Below are positions 1 to 11,300 of a stretch of 64,000 nucleotides of DNA, in pieces. The notes below the pieces were generated by a model, which was not told the DNA's origin, did not search any database, and was given only the letters and a program-made list of their open reading frames with translations. Source of the DNA: Boletus sp. NGJ (taxonomy: Eukaryota; Basidiomycota; Agaricomycetes; Boletales; Boletaceae). Every line of letters starts with the position of its first letter. Position 1 is the first letter of the stretch. Location of the stretch: assembly GCA_019096195.1 (NCBI GenBank), contig JAGTXK010000267.1:62001-126000 (forward strand), given 5' to 3'. A program made the translations under genes and the position numbers.

Positions 1-430
1 AAAAGCGATCAATCCCATACATGTCCCGACCGTATACATATCCATATATACACATACACATACACTCCCACTTTCTGTCTCTTTTTTTTTTTTCATCGCT
101 CTCTCACTCATCTGTCATTCATATGCAATAACAAGTTCAAAGTCTATCCATGCCCTCCCCTTTTTTTCGTTGTCGTTGCGGTGTTGGTTCCCTCTTTCAC
201 GACGACGCGGGCCTATTTCGTTCATAAGGCGTTCCCGAGTCGTCGGGTCAAAATACGTATTATGCCAATGAGGGGGTCACACGTGTCAAGTTGCTTGCCG
301 AGTATGCTTACGCTTTGAAGTTGGTGACGCGTGCTACATACTTTATGATCAGGTGCAAGGGTTCGCGAGGTCCGAGGCACGCCGGTGGACGATGATGCTG
401 TTATGAAGCGGGCGACTCTACGCCTCCTAC
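1..430. other. Gene-free left edge, 3' flank of the RdRp-helicase gene
   Basis: No convincing gene is seen. The stretch holds short T-rich and dinucleotide tracts near 70-95 and 160-170. The part next to 430 should be the 3' untranslated region of the minus-strand RdRp-helicase gene, whose stop codon is at 431-433. Short reading frames here have no recognisable protein signature. Confidence 0.5.
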
Positions 431-3400
431 TTACGACTCTCCCCCCACCACGGGCGTCGGAAGCACAACCTCGGTGCACGACCCAATAGCCCGTCTCCAT
501 AGCGCATTCATCTCCGTCATCGTAGCCCGGTCACCAACGACGATCAAGCCCAACTTGGCGCGCGTCCACATGACGTTCAACCGCCTCGGATCGTCCACGA
601 ACCCGATCTCGCGCGTCGCATTGCATCGCACGGTGGAGAACACGACCACGTCGCTCTCTCGTCCCTGGAAAGAGTCGATCGTCGCACAGGTGACCGAGGA
701 TGGGAGGGCGACTTTGAGAAGCGCGATTTGTTTCGCGTATGGGGAGAGCGCGGCGATGGTCAGTTTGGTTTCGGTCGTGGGCCGTGGGTCGTCCTCGGCG
801 CCGCGGTGGACGTCTTGGGCCGCCGAGTGGACGGCGGAAGGGGACTGGAGGAGAGAGATGATGCGTGCGGCGAGTTCGACTTGGCCTTCGTTGCCTTTGG
901 AAGCCGCGCCCGTCGTCTCTTCAGAATCACACTGAACGAACACGGTAGGCACGAGTCGTTGCTCTCTGCCCACCCTTGGCCACGGAAAGGCAGTGGCGGC
1001 TAATCGAGCGAGGACGGGTGCGCTGTCCTGGATGTAGGATCGGAGTTCTCCCTCGTAAAACTCTGTCGACGGGAAGTGAGCAAGCTCGCTCGGGAATCGG
1101 TATTGTACCTGGCGGTTTATATTGTCTTGTCGAGCGTACTCGAAATCAAATTGAAGCCACTCACGTTGAGCATGGTCTTTACAGTGCCTGGATGGGCGTT
1201 GGATGTATACAGTCTCTCCAGGAGAGAAACATCATACTCGAGCGCCTTTCCCATGGGTTTCACTGTGGGTCGTAGTTGCACACTAAACAAGGACGAGCGT
1301 CATCTCGTCGAAAATGAAACCGGTACGATACTACTCACTGGTCTCCAACCAACACTGCCCTTTGACACCCTTTGACGAGTGGGATGAGGGCGCAAGGTTC
1401 TGTGATCTGAGACGCCTCGTCGATCAAGACCGTATCGAACTCGATCTTGCGCAACGTTCCCAGTCCAGCACCCGCGCACGTCGTGTACACGATGCGCGCT
1501 GCGTTGACGCGTTGTTGAGCCTGTCGATGCAAGCGGTTGTTTTCATGCAGATCTCCGCCAACCCGCGCGTCGATCGTGTAGCTTTGGAGCGCTTTGTTGA
1601 CTTTAGAGTGGTCAGTGGCGACACGGAGGATGAGTTCGTCGGGGAGGAGCCGATGTTCTTTGTTTAACGCAAGGAAGCGCTCCAGGACGTTGTCAACGGC
1701 TAATCGAACGGCTACAGATCCGCTCTCTCTGACATCGGAGTCGTAAAGAACGTACCATTGTGGGTGGAGGCCGTCATGAGAATCTTACACTCCGGAAACT
1801 TGCGCAAGAGATAACGAAGTATCTGGACGACGACCGTCGTCTTTCCAGTTCCTGCACGCAACAGATGTCAGTGATCGATTCTGGCTCACGAGTGCAGCAA
1901 CGTGCCTGGTGGTCCCCAGATTAACGATAAAGGGGCCAAGCTAGATCTGATCGCGGTTATTTGGCTCGGGTTCATCGATTCCGTTCCAGTCAGCTCTTCT
2001 TCCTCCTGAGAATGGCCAGCGACGGCTTCCGACTCCGTTCGAGGTGGCATGACAATCGTGTCATAGATGCTACAACATTCGTAAGAGTCTTCCCACAACT
2101 TTGTCACTGCGTCCATCATCGCCTTTGACGTTGCTTATCAAAAGCCGGTGTCAGACCACCTTCGTCACGCAAACAGACCACAATGAGGACATACCGAGAC
2201 TCCCAGCATCGAATATCCTCCATTGCATCGCCGCAAACTCAGGTGGAAGCAGATGGAAAAGCTCAACCGTGATTTCTCCTCGAGCAGCCTTGGTCACCAC
2301 ACCATCCACAACAGCGCGGTCAACGAATGCATTATCGGGGTCTGACACACACTGTAGTCGAACGTGTGAGTGGAGCCGGATCGGCACAGATAAATCGACT
2401 CTGAAATGCACGTCGACGTGTCCCTCATCCGAGTCCTCAGCCTGAACGAGCCTCAAAACCGGGTAGGATGACTTTGCATTCCGAGGTCTCCCTGTATCGT
2501 CACAGGGACACACGTCTGCTGCCTCCTCTGCGCAGTCGAACGCAATGGCAAGCGTATGTTTGTGGAGGTAGGCTGTAGCAGGGGATCCCTCTCGGGATGC
2601 CAATGTCGATTCGTGCAGCACGAGGAGCGTCTCTTGCAAGAGCGTCTTTGGCCGGATGCTCAGCGCCGCGAGCATGAGCAAATCGACATACACGCTCGTT
2701 TCCATGTCGTTGATCGACTTTGCAATCTTTTCCAACGCGACAAGGGTGGCTACTCCCAATGTGTTCGCTGCGCGGAGGATGGCTCGGAGGATGGGCACCT
2801 TGAGATCCACCAGTTGTTCAGGGAGCAGCTGAGTCTCGGTCGGAGGGTATGCTTTCAATAACACGAAAACTAGGGGTGGGCTTTTGTGAAGACAGGTGCT
2901 GATCATGTCCACCATGAGTGGCTGCAGCGTGACGACAAAGTCGAAGGTCCAGTAGAGCTCGTTGTCTGCACGATGCTGGAGAGCAAAGGTCATCAGGGTC
3001 TGTAATTGCTCATGTTGGAGGTCAGTCACGAGCTGTTTGAACATCGTCTCCGAGACCCTGGGCACGAAAACTTCCTTGATCCATTCGGGGTGAGCCAACC
3101 AATCCACGTCCCGGATGGACTTGACACTGTATGAAGTCAACTCTCGGGCAAAACGACCGACGTACTCCTCGGTCTGCACGCTAAATATACATTCCATCAA
3201 TAAGTGTGTCAAAGGTACACACGTCTCACTACTCACTGCTCCAAATACATGTCAAATAATTGGTGGGCTACCCTGTCTCGATTGGAAATAACATGTATCT
3301 CGATCGAGGTCACTGGCGCCTTGTTCAATCGTCCTAGTTGCTACGAGAAGTTTTAGGACATTATGCGCGATTCAGCCCTAAGCGTCACATACCTGCCCAA

Positions 3401-6323
3401 CCCGTTTGGATATCTTTTGCAAGGCAATGCTTGTAATGACATCTTGACCGGTTTCGCGAGAGCGTGCGATGAAGATGAACGTATCGGCCTGATTCTTGTT
3501 GTAAAGTTGCAAATTGCCGTCACTGCAATGAAGCCTGTATCCGGCGGAGCAAGGACGGTAGACAGACATGGATTCAGTCGCTTTGGGCATGAATGAGCAC
3601 ACGACGACGTTTTCATCCACTTCTGGATCTTCGTCCCAGAGGGTCACTCCTTTAATGAAAATTCCGACTGCAAATCGGTCGTCTGTCTAACAAAATCAAA
3701 GTTGTTGACGATGGGTAGATGTTCACGCTCTAGAAAACGTACTTGGAGGATGAGCAACTTTCGCGTAAACTGCTCGAATGCTATCCGTAGATATTGGAAA
3801 AAAGTCGCGGTTGATTTCTCTTTTGAAGAGTACAGCCGCTGCATCGACAAGGGGCGATTGAGTTGACGCTGCTGAATGTCGCGTATCGAGAGAATATCGG
3901 ATGTCAAGAGAGAGTTCCACATTCGCCGGTGTTCAGTCGGAGAAAGCTCCAACGTAGTGCTGATAACGTGCTTTTCATGGGCAGCCAGGGCACCAAAGTC
4001 AAGGTGGGCTATGTAAGGCTTCAGCTCGTACAAATTGATGGAGAACTTTCGGGCGAAAGCGACTGCCATGTTGAATAACTCGTATTCGGAGACGGCTTTT
4101 GGTTTACTTTTGAAAAGCTGACCAAGGACGTCCTCTGCGTCTTCTGGGGGGGTCGTATCAGGGTCAAGATTGGTCGCGACTTGATCAGTGCCGGTGAAGC
4201 GAGTACGAAACGCTGCTGCAGCATCTGCGAGGACATCCAAAACAAATATGCCCTCCGCAGCTGGGGGCTTGCGCAACCTCTCTGGGGTTTTGACCCTCGC
4301 TCCGTCTACTGATTGCGAATGGAGTGCATTGAGCTCTTGGCATTCGGGGCTCATCGCACCCTTCGGGCTACACCGAATCCATTGCTGGTGTAGTTTGGTA
4401 ATTTGGGCGAGACCAACACTATTGCTCGATCGTCAGAGGATACTATACGGTAACATCACAACGAGGTCACTCACTTGTTGTACATGGCAAAGTGTGTGGC
4501 GAGATCTTGCCGCGTCACATTCCCACCTGGACGTTCCTTATTTGGCGGGTAGTCGTATGACTAGATGACATGTAATACATTTTATATTGCGTTCCTCATG
4601 CCAATCAGACAACTTGTACTCACCTCGTGAACCCGAGGAGGGACAATATCCGGGTCCCAGCATACGAAGAACTTGTCACCTGAGACGAACATTAACTTCG
4701 AGGCGCTGATGGATATCAAGCTGTGTGAACATACCGTCCAGGTCACCCCCGCTGCTCATTGCTGGCGCAGCCTGGTGTTTTGGTTTTGCAACAGAAGCGA
4801 AAACGATGCAGTCAACGAGATGTTCCAACTTAGGATGTGCAACGGCGCGGAGCTTTAGACAATCACCTGGAAAGCATTCAGGTAGATATTTCATGATAGA
4901 TTCGTGTAAGCATGCCTGGGTGAAGACACGGGTTCCTGACCACGAGAACATCGCCATTGATCGGCGTCGTGGCACCTTTTTGCGAAGTTATTCGAATATG
5001 GACTTGGCCCTCCTTGAGAACGGTGAAAGGATCACAAACGCCGAAGAGGAGACGTGATTTGTGGATGATCATTCTCGCCCTAGGTTTTTCGTTCTTCAAG
5101 AACTGCGATACTTCTGCCATCTGTGCTTTTCGGATTTGAGCACTGACGGTGCGATCATCCAGACCGTTCAGAAGGACGCGTTCTGCAAGGTCATATTGTT
5201 CAAGACAAGAGGCGAAATCGATCGCCTTTGTCACATCAGTGGATGCCTCCTCAATCCACCGAAAGTACGTGTCTTGTTTCGCCACCAGCTTTTCGTTGGT
5301 AACGCCGAGACTTGAGAGGAGAACGATGATGTCGTTGTTCAAGCGCCCAAAAGCATACGGTTTTGAATATCCTACGACGGAAAATGAATGATCTTGCATT
5401 GTCGTGAATTTCTTCATGCTCTTCCGAAACTTGGCAAGGTACTTTTTCTCCTTGTCCATCTCCGGATGCATCATAAGGACTCCCTTGTATCCCAAGTAAC
5501 TAGAAAGGGAAGGCTCAGATGTATATCTCCGTTTTGAGGAAAATGTATACCGAATTTGGAGGACACATGGGACATAACGTTGGTTGCGAAATATGATCCG
5601 TTTCGTCTTGCTGACTTGGATAGCCCAATGCTTTGTCATAAGTCCACAGCCATCAGAGAACATAGTGTCGGCATTCTCAATGTCATCAATGTCGGTTATC
5701 CATTTGGGATCCAACTGGATATCAAGCTCTGCAGCAGAGAACAGGAGACCAATACGTTTGGCCCCTAAATGTGGGTGGTCAAATATAATGGATTATCCGA
5801 GGCAACGAAAGGGTCACGTTTCGCCGCATTCATTATCCTTCCAAAATCGCCTAATGCATAGATCCTGTGATCGAGCTCGGCATCATTGTTTGCTTCGCGC
5901 ATGAAACATGTCCGGCTCCGCTGTCGAAACCATGAGGGATCTACAATGTCAAACAGGGAATTGTCTGCCACTCACTAGCTGACTGTTACTGTGGTGGTAA
6001 AATCGATACTGGACACCATTGATGAATACGCCAGCTTTCATCATTCGAGTGATATAGTCTGCAGTAGCTCGCAGACCACCATCCGGAAAACGCAGTTTCT
6101 CGAAAGAGACGAGAAGGAATTTCGCTGGATCATCGCTTCGGAGGATGCGGTTACTCGGAAACTGTGAAACTTCAAGAGTAATCGCATCCGCAGCGAACTT
6201 GATGAACTTTCCATAAATGTTTTTTTCGTTTCGCCTTCTTGGTAGGGCAAGATGGTTGTTTGGGACAGTGAACTTCCAAGACTCCTGATCTTGAGGGGGA
6301 TTTTGAAATATTGTGTATGGCAT
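431..6323 (-). CDS. RNA-dependent RNA polymerase fused to UPF1-like SF1 helicase
   Basis: Predicted 16-exon gene of 1,691 residues; the exon sum (5,076 nt) is a multiple of three and all phases agree. Exons, 5' to 3': 6323-5976, 5920-5818, 5764-5551, 5499-4916, 4866-4735, 4679-4624, 4560-4475, 4418-3743, 3686-3393, 3340-3237, 3180-2195, 2133-1906, 1851-1756, 1711-1339, 1282-1165, 1108-431. Residues about 40-550 form a cellular RdRP domain (RNA silencing type): SNSQLRSRTCF near 113, FSDGCG at 186-191 and the metal-binding DLDGD at 458-462. Residues about 700-1200 form a middle region typical of mushroom homologues. Residues about 1240-1691 are an SF1 helicase: GPPGTGKTT from 1268, DEAS at 1400-1403, VGDHVQLRPTV, NVQYRFPSEL, DSFQGRESD and NVMWTRAK. 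No stop or promoter-sized gap separates the halves. Expected role: making dsRNA from aberrant or repeat transcripts for RNAi. The N-terminus is short compared with QDE-1. All catalytic motifs look intact. Domain calls are strong; the single-transcript structure is inferred from splice sites. Confidence 0.85.
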
Positions 6324-6511
6324 GGAGGGCGGAAAGCTTGAGTCGTGGGGGAGGTGGCTGAGGTTCGATAGATAGACAGAGAAGTCGAGTTATTGAAACG
6401 GTTCTAGGCTGCCTAGGCCTGCACAGCGCATTTAGGAAGGCGCCAAGCAGTAAATGCAGGCTGCTGGCGTTCCCACCTGCCGAGATACACAACTCTACAC
6501 CACTCGCAGAG
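6324..6511. promoter_or_regulatory. Shared divergent promoter region
   Basis: Only 188 bases separate the start codon of the RdRp-helicase gene (minus, 6323) from that of the P-loop gene (plus, 6512), so one short region must serve both. No clear TATA box is seen; there is a pyrimidine-rich stretch (C/T on the minus strand) just upstream of the RdRp start. This is inferred from spacing alone. Confidence 0.45.
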
Positions 6512-7135
6512 ATGACCGACCACCAACACCCGCTCACTGAGTTGTACGTCGTCGGACCATCCTCTACTGGAAAGACGACGCTCTGTAATGCAGTTGCAGA
6601 GTCCCTGAAACTACGCTCGTGGTGCTACATCACCGAAGTCGCACGTCAAATCATGAAAAGGCGAGGTTTTACAAGGGCAGACGTGGGTAAAATAGAGATG
6701 CAGAGGGCGATCATGCTGGCACAACTGGATAGAGAGGCGGAAACTTGCGAGAGGGCAAGAAGCATGGGCGAGACCATGATTCTCAGCGATAGGTCTGGCG
6801 TAGACCCTATCGTATACGCGGTCCTGACAGCGAAAGACGAGCATCAGGCACTGCAGAGGAAGAAGATCTTGGTAAAACATCCCACCTTTCAAAACACGCT
6901 GAAACGATATCGAAAGGCCAAATTCCTACTCCTTGCACCGGTACCGGAATGGCTGGTCGATGATGGGGTGCGCAGCCTGGAGCACCATGCACGCTCTTTC
7001 CACGTCTATCGCGCGGTGCTTGCAGAGCTTGGGATCCCGTACCATGAGATTGGGGAAGAGGTGAAGGACTTGTCGGAGCGGGCGAATTGGGTCAAGGGAT
7101 GGGTAACGACGAATTCGGCTCGTTCTAACCTTTGA
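6512..7135 (+). CDS. AAA_28-type P-loop NTPase/kinase, NadR-like
   Basis: Intronless 207-residue protein. A textbook P-loop GPSSTGKTTL lies at residues 14-23. A second acidic motif, DRSGVDPIVYA, sits near residues 92-102 and fits the Walker B-like segment of the NadR/Ttd14-like AAA_28 family. The Arg-rich segment around residues 125-150 could be a lid. Such proteins bind ATP or GTP and may phosphorylate a small molecule; no substrate can be named from the sequence. No signal peptide or membrane segment is visible, so it is probably cytosolic. It is divergent from the RdRp-helicase gene, but this shared spacing is not evidence of shared function. Confidence 0.8.
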   Translation: MTDHQHPLTELYVVGPSSTGKTTLCNAVAESLKLRSWCYITEVARQIMKRRGFTRADVGKIEMQRAIMLAQLDREAETCERARSMGETMILSDRSGVDPIVYAVLTAKDEHQALQRKKILVKHPTFQNTLKRYRKAKFLLLAPVPEWLVDDGVRSLEHHARSFHVYRAVLAELGIPYHEIGEEVKDLSERANWVKGWVTTNSARSNL

Positions 7136-7867
7136 ACCGTACGGGAAGATCGAAGGCTAACTGCGAATTCATGTATGTAGGCGCAGTCGCTAAGTTGACG
7201 AGCTCTCAGCCTCTGACATGATTTCGTAGGGTCTGACTGCCATTTGACACCTGAACATCTGCGTCCTCCATACAGCCTCAAAGACTAACAGCTGCAGAAC
7301 GACTCTTAGGGAATGCTTCACGCTGTGGTGTACAGTAGAAAACGTCATAATGCATGACTTTTGAGGTCAAAATCCATTTCATACGAAGTGGGGGACATGT
7401 TGCAGGTGAATTGCTCAGTGCGAACCAGATTTTGCAGTCCCAAACGTATTGCATTATGGCCTTTTCAACTGTGACAAACAGCCCGAGAAACATACCTTGG
7501 CGATTGGAATCGCAACCGCGCAAGACATGACAACGGCAGAAAGCCTAAGAATGCAACATAAACAAAGTGTTTAAATGGGACAAGAGTACGGGATTGATCA
7601 CGATTGATGTTCTGTAGTTTAGGTGAAGGTGAGTGTGTTGAAGTGATGACCCAGATTTGAGTCGTGACAGATATTGAGACTCAGCGAAAGTCCATCATCC
7701 AGAATGCCCTTGAAGTTCGTAATTGGCGGTGCGACCAAGATTTTGTCAGTCCTAGAATTGATTTTGGCCGGTTAGTTGACTGAAATGATTGCGAGTGGTT
7801 GCAAAACAAGACTGGCATCATATAGAAAAAGGAGTTTCCTCCGATTTTTGAAGTGTTATGTAAGGGT
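7136..7867. other. Gene-free spacer before the first repeat island
   Basis: No gene recognised. Short reading frames on both strands (for example the minus frame at 7278-7523) show no family signature. The right end abuts the outer end of a Copia LTR at 7868. The stretch next to 7135 is the presumed 3' untranslated region of the P-loop gene. Confidence 0.4.
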
Positions 7868-8096
7868 GTAGTAGTATCGGTAGATACGAATAGGATAAGA
7901 TGGTTCCCACGATTAGGACTGAGTTCGCACGAATGGGATGTGAGGAACGAAGGGCGCAGAACTCTTATTAGTCCCCTCTGGTAGCCTTCGTACTTATACT
8001 AGTGTATTCTATTGATTTTCTAAGCTATTTACTCGTCTGCAATATGAGGGGACATGCCCTTGATATTTTGGTGTTGTGCCCCTTGCTGCCATACTA

Positions 8097-11000
8097 CAGT
8101 TGTGGACAGATAAAGACAACAAATTGGGTACTGGCTGCAAATGATTTTTTTGTGACACACCGATGCCAGATCTTGACCTAGCAGGTGAAAATATGTTGAT
8201 TTACCATGTTCCCATATTTTTCCCACAAGGTTTTGGATTGGCCAAAAATTTGGGGTATTTTAGTGAATATGTATATGGTAATTGTGACCATCTAATTGTT
8301 GAGAACTGCTTCGATTGACATCATCGCCCTTTGTGAAACCTGATGATGTTGTTTCTGCTGCTTAACAGCCCATTCCGCAGCTTTCCCAGTAAGACCCATT
8401 CTGTATGCAGCCACAAAGTGCCATAACTGGTTGAAAAACTGTTGAATGGCCTCAGTTGGACAAGCATTCAACTGTTGCACAGCACATTGCTTTGCTGCCT
8501 CAAATGTACCTTTTGCAACTTCACAATAGCGATACTTGCACCAGCCCCAGTACTGTAAAGTAAATCAGCAGCAAAATCAAATAATAATGAATTACAGACC
8601 ATCTCAATGGGATTCAATTCACAATGGAATTTTGGAAGAAAGAGACACTCATGGCCTGCCTCATTGATGAGAGTCTCAAGCATAGATAATTGGTTGGTAA
8701 AGTCATCCTGTTTACTCAGGAGGTGAGCCATGCAATAATCCTCATTTCTCCATGGGCAAACAGGGCTGCATTTTGTGTGCAATTTACAAACATTGAAACC
8801 ATGCTCCTTGAGTACTTGTTGAAGACCTTTAGGCTGGCCATTAGGTAATGTCATATGTTGTGGCTTTCCACGAAGTTCAATAGTAGAGTTGGTGTCCGGA
8901 ATCACAGTATCCCGTTGCTTGCGCTGTTTGCCACCATTTGACTTGTTCATTTCGAAGGCCCTCAATGCATCTGGTGGCAAAGAAGCATGAGCAGTTGACT
9001 GATCAAAGATCAACAATCCAACACAATCTGGGTGTGCAGTCTTGAAGATATAGATTACACACTTGACCTGTTTCAGCAGCTGCTCGGTGTCCCACCATGC
9101 ATCAGCATTTGCACCAGGGTAAATAATTTCCTGTGCTTCTTCAATAATATCACCACTTTCATTTCAGAGCACAAGTCGTCCATCTTCTGCATTGATAAAT
9201 CCTAAGACATGAATAATCCTGCCCTTTCCCTTTTTTTGTATGATTTGCTGGCTAGGTAATAAACTAATATAAGAATGTGCCAGTGAGTACAGAATCAAAT
9301 AGAAATGGTTGGCGCTCATTAAGCATGTGTCTTGAAATCATTACCATGAAAACAACATTCATCATGGAAATTCACGATGATTTTTTTTTTCACCAGGTGC
9401 CAGCTTAGGTTCGATACAATACAGCTCTGGCCCCTCAAAATGCACCATCCGGCACTCAAACACAGCCATTGCAGGTAAGAAAATATCCTGACGATACTTC
9501 TTAACATCATCTTACTTATGTCCATCCATATAGACACTCTTCTTCAGCCGTGTATGTCACCATCCCAACTTCAGCAACCAGCATCGTGCAGTCCGTTCAC
9601 AGAGTGGTTTTGCAAGGTTGATATTCAAGGAGGGAAGAATGGTATTATTGAGTGCATGACGGAATTGCTGTGGAGTGATTTGTCCAATGTCCTGTATGGT
9701 TAGCCACTCACATGCAGCAAGCTGGAGTCATTCATCTTTTAGTGGGCTGAGAGCATTTTCCTGACCTCCACATTGTTCAATAGGAAGCTGTTTGAAGACC
9801 TGATAATGTCGGGCAAGAGCCCTAACTCTGTGGGCAAAATGGACTCCTTCTCCCTCATGCCACTGACAAGCAATTTGAAGACTAGCCTCAATGCGGCCAC
9901 AACCTTTGAGCTGAAGGGTGGCAAAGTTACGAATGAGCAAGAGCTGATTGATTTGAGATAGTGGTAAGGTCTTTGCTCCTTTTGCAAGGTCGTCCTTGAG
10001 CTGAGCTTGCAGCTCTTCCCAACTTCTAACCTCAACTCCTCCTCTCTTTTGTTCTTTAAGTTCATCTTCCCATGCCTCTGAGTCTATATCCTCTGACTTG
10101 GAGTTGAGATCTACTGTCCCATCTGCTCGTAATCCACTAGCATGGTCAGTGGTGCTTCCTGGACTTGGTGCTCGGGTGTCACGGACCAACTGACAGTGGT
10201 GATGGCAGTCTGGTACATTAGTGTTGTTATTTGAGTCATACATGACATCAGAATGGCTGGTGATTGTATTCGAAGACACTAGAGGAGGGGTTGTATCTTT
10301 TTCACTACTGAACATAGTGTGCGAGACAGCAAGACTGATGGAGGGCACAGTACTAGGGACTGTCTGTGCCAGTGGAGCCATAGACAGTGGAGTCCGTGTG
10401 AAACCAAGACTGGTGAGTGCCATTTGGTTGGATAGGAGTTTTTTGTAGCGTCGTTGTGTGCGTGCTGACTTACTCCCAACATCAAGGCCCTTCTTGTATT
10501 CTTTAGGTTGCCCACTGTGAGCCATTCATTGCACAGCACATCTTGCCTCTCTGGGAGGGAGCCAATCTTCATCCATAGGATTGTCACCAGCACTGATTGC
10601 AAGGTCAACAAGCCACATGCAAAATTCATTGTCATCTATGTCTGCAAACATCATGTCTGAGCTGGCCTCTGACTCGTCATCAGGATCATCCCAATCTGCA
10701 ATGAACTTGAGGCCATTGAAGACAGTCCGATGTTCCCAATCAAGATCTGAGTCCAAATCCGAGTTGACTTGAAAATTGATTTGAGTTCCTGGCTCAGATG
10801 TGTGAGAACAAGTCCTTACTCATTTTGACTGCTGACCTTCACCATCAGATGTGCTTGGGGATGACAAGGATTCCATGTCAGCAATACTGATGATCTTTTT
10901 GTTTCATAGACCATTTGTATTGTGTGTTACTGCATGTTTTCGAGGGCACCTGCGTGGCATTTTGGCTTTATGTGAGTTGCACCCTGGTTCAAATGTCAGA

Positions 11001-11300
11001 CTTGCTCATTTTTTCACACTCCTCACAGTCCGACATATCATATTCCAACAACACGAACCTGTCATGTGTGGCAATCCCTACTGATTCCGCATTGTCTAGC
11101 ATTTTTAACTTTTTTTTTGGGGGGTGGCCAAATTTTGGGGGTCAAATTTTTGAAATTTTAATCTTTTATAATTTGGCTTGTGCAGCTTGTACTATTGGGT
11201 TCTAAATATGCTCATTATATAGTTTGTAGCCTTTTAAAATGTTGTGATGAATATGTAAAATTTGACAACTGAAATTGTCGTCTTTGTCTGTCCGCAACTG
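8097..11300 (-). mobile_element. Tc1/mariner-superfamily DNA transposon with TA target duplication
   Basis: 3,204 bp element. Terminal inverted repeats begin CAGTTGTGGACAGA (left) and CAGTTGCGGACAGA (inverse of the right end), matching over about 25 bp with three mismatches. It is flanked by TA at 8095-8096 and 11301-11302. The related LTR at 16614-16905 lacks the insert and has one TA at the same place, so it serves as an empty site. The minus-strand transposase runs from about 10756 to 8292 and shows the DDE pattern: HDEC near 9350-9370, FDQSTAH near 9005, and LPKFHCELNPIEM near 8600-8640. It is decayed: an in-frame stop lies at 10526-10528 and further frame breaks separate the pieces. Confidence 0.85.
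8292..10756 (-). pseudogene. Decayed DDE transposase of the 8097-11300 element
   Basis: Pieces in order on the minus strand: an acidic N-terminal piece (10756-10526) ending in a stop; a Ser/Thr-rich linker and helical region (10525-9728) with the family-typical run RVRALARHYQVFKQLP; a segment ending in the first catalytic block HDECCFHGND (around 9340-9380); and the second and third catalytic blocks FDQSTAH and ELNPIE with a conserved cysteine-rich stretch between them (9016-8468). This order fits the long basidiomycete DDE transposases whose third acidic residue lies in the NPIE block. At least one stop and several frame changes mean no active enzyme is expected. Confidence 0.75.

Noticed and set aside
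2101-3240. Separate helicase gene starting near 2120
   Set aside because: An ATG exists at about 2119, but the upstream exon (3180-2195) joins in frame across a short GT-AG intron. Its end (HSHVRLQCVSD...IFDAGSLA) continues naturally into the helicase, so a separate start is less likely.
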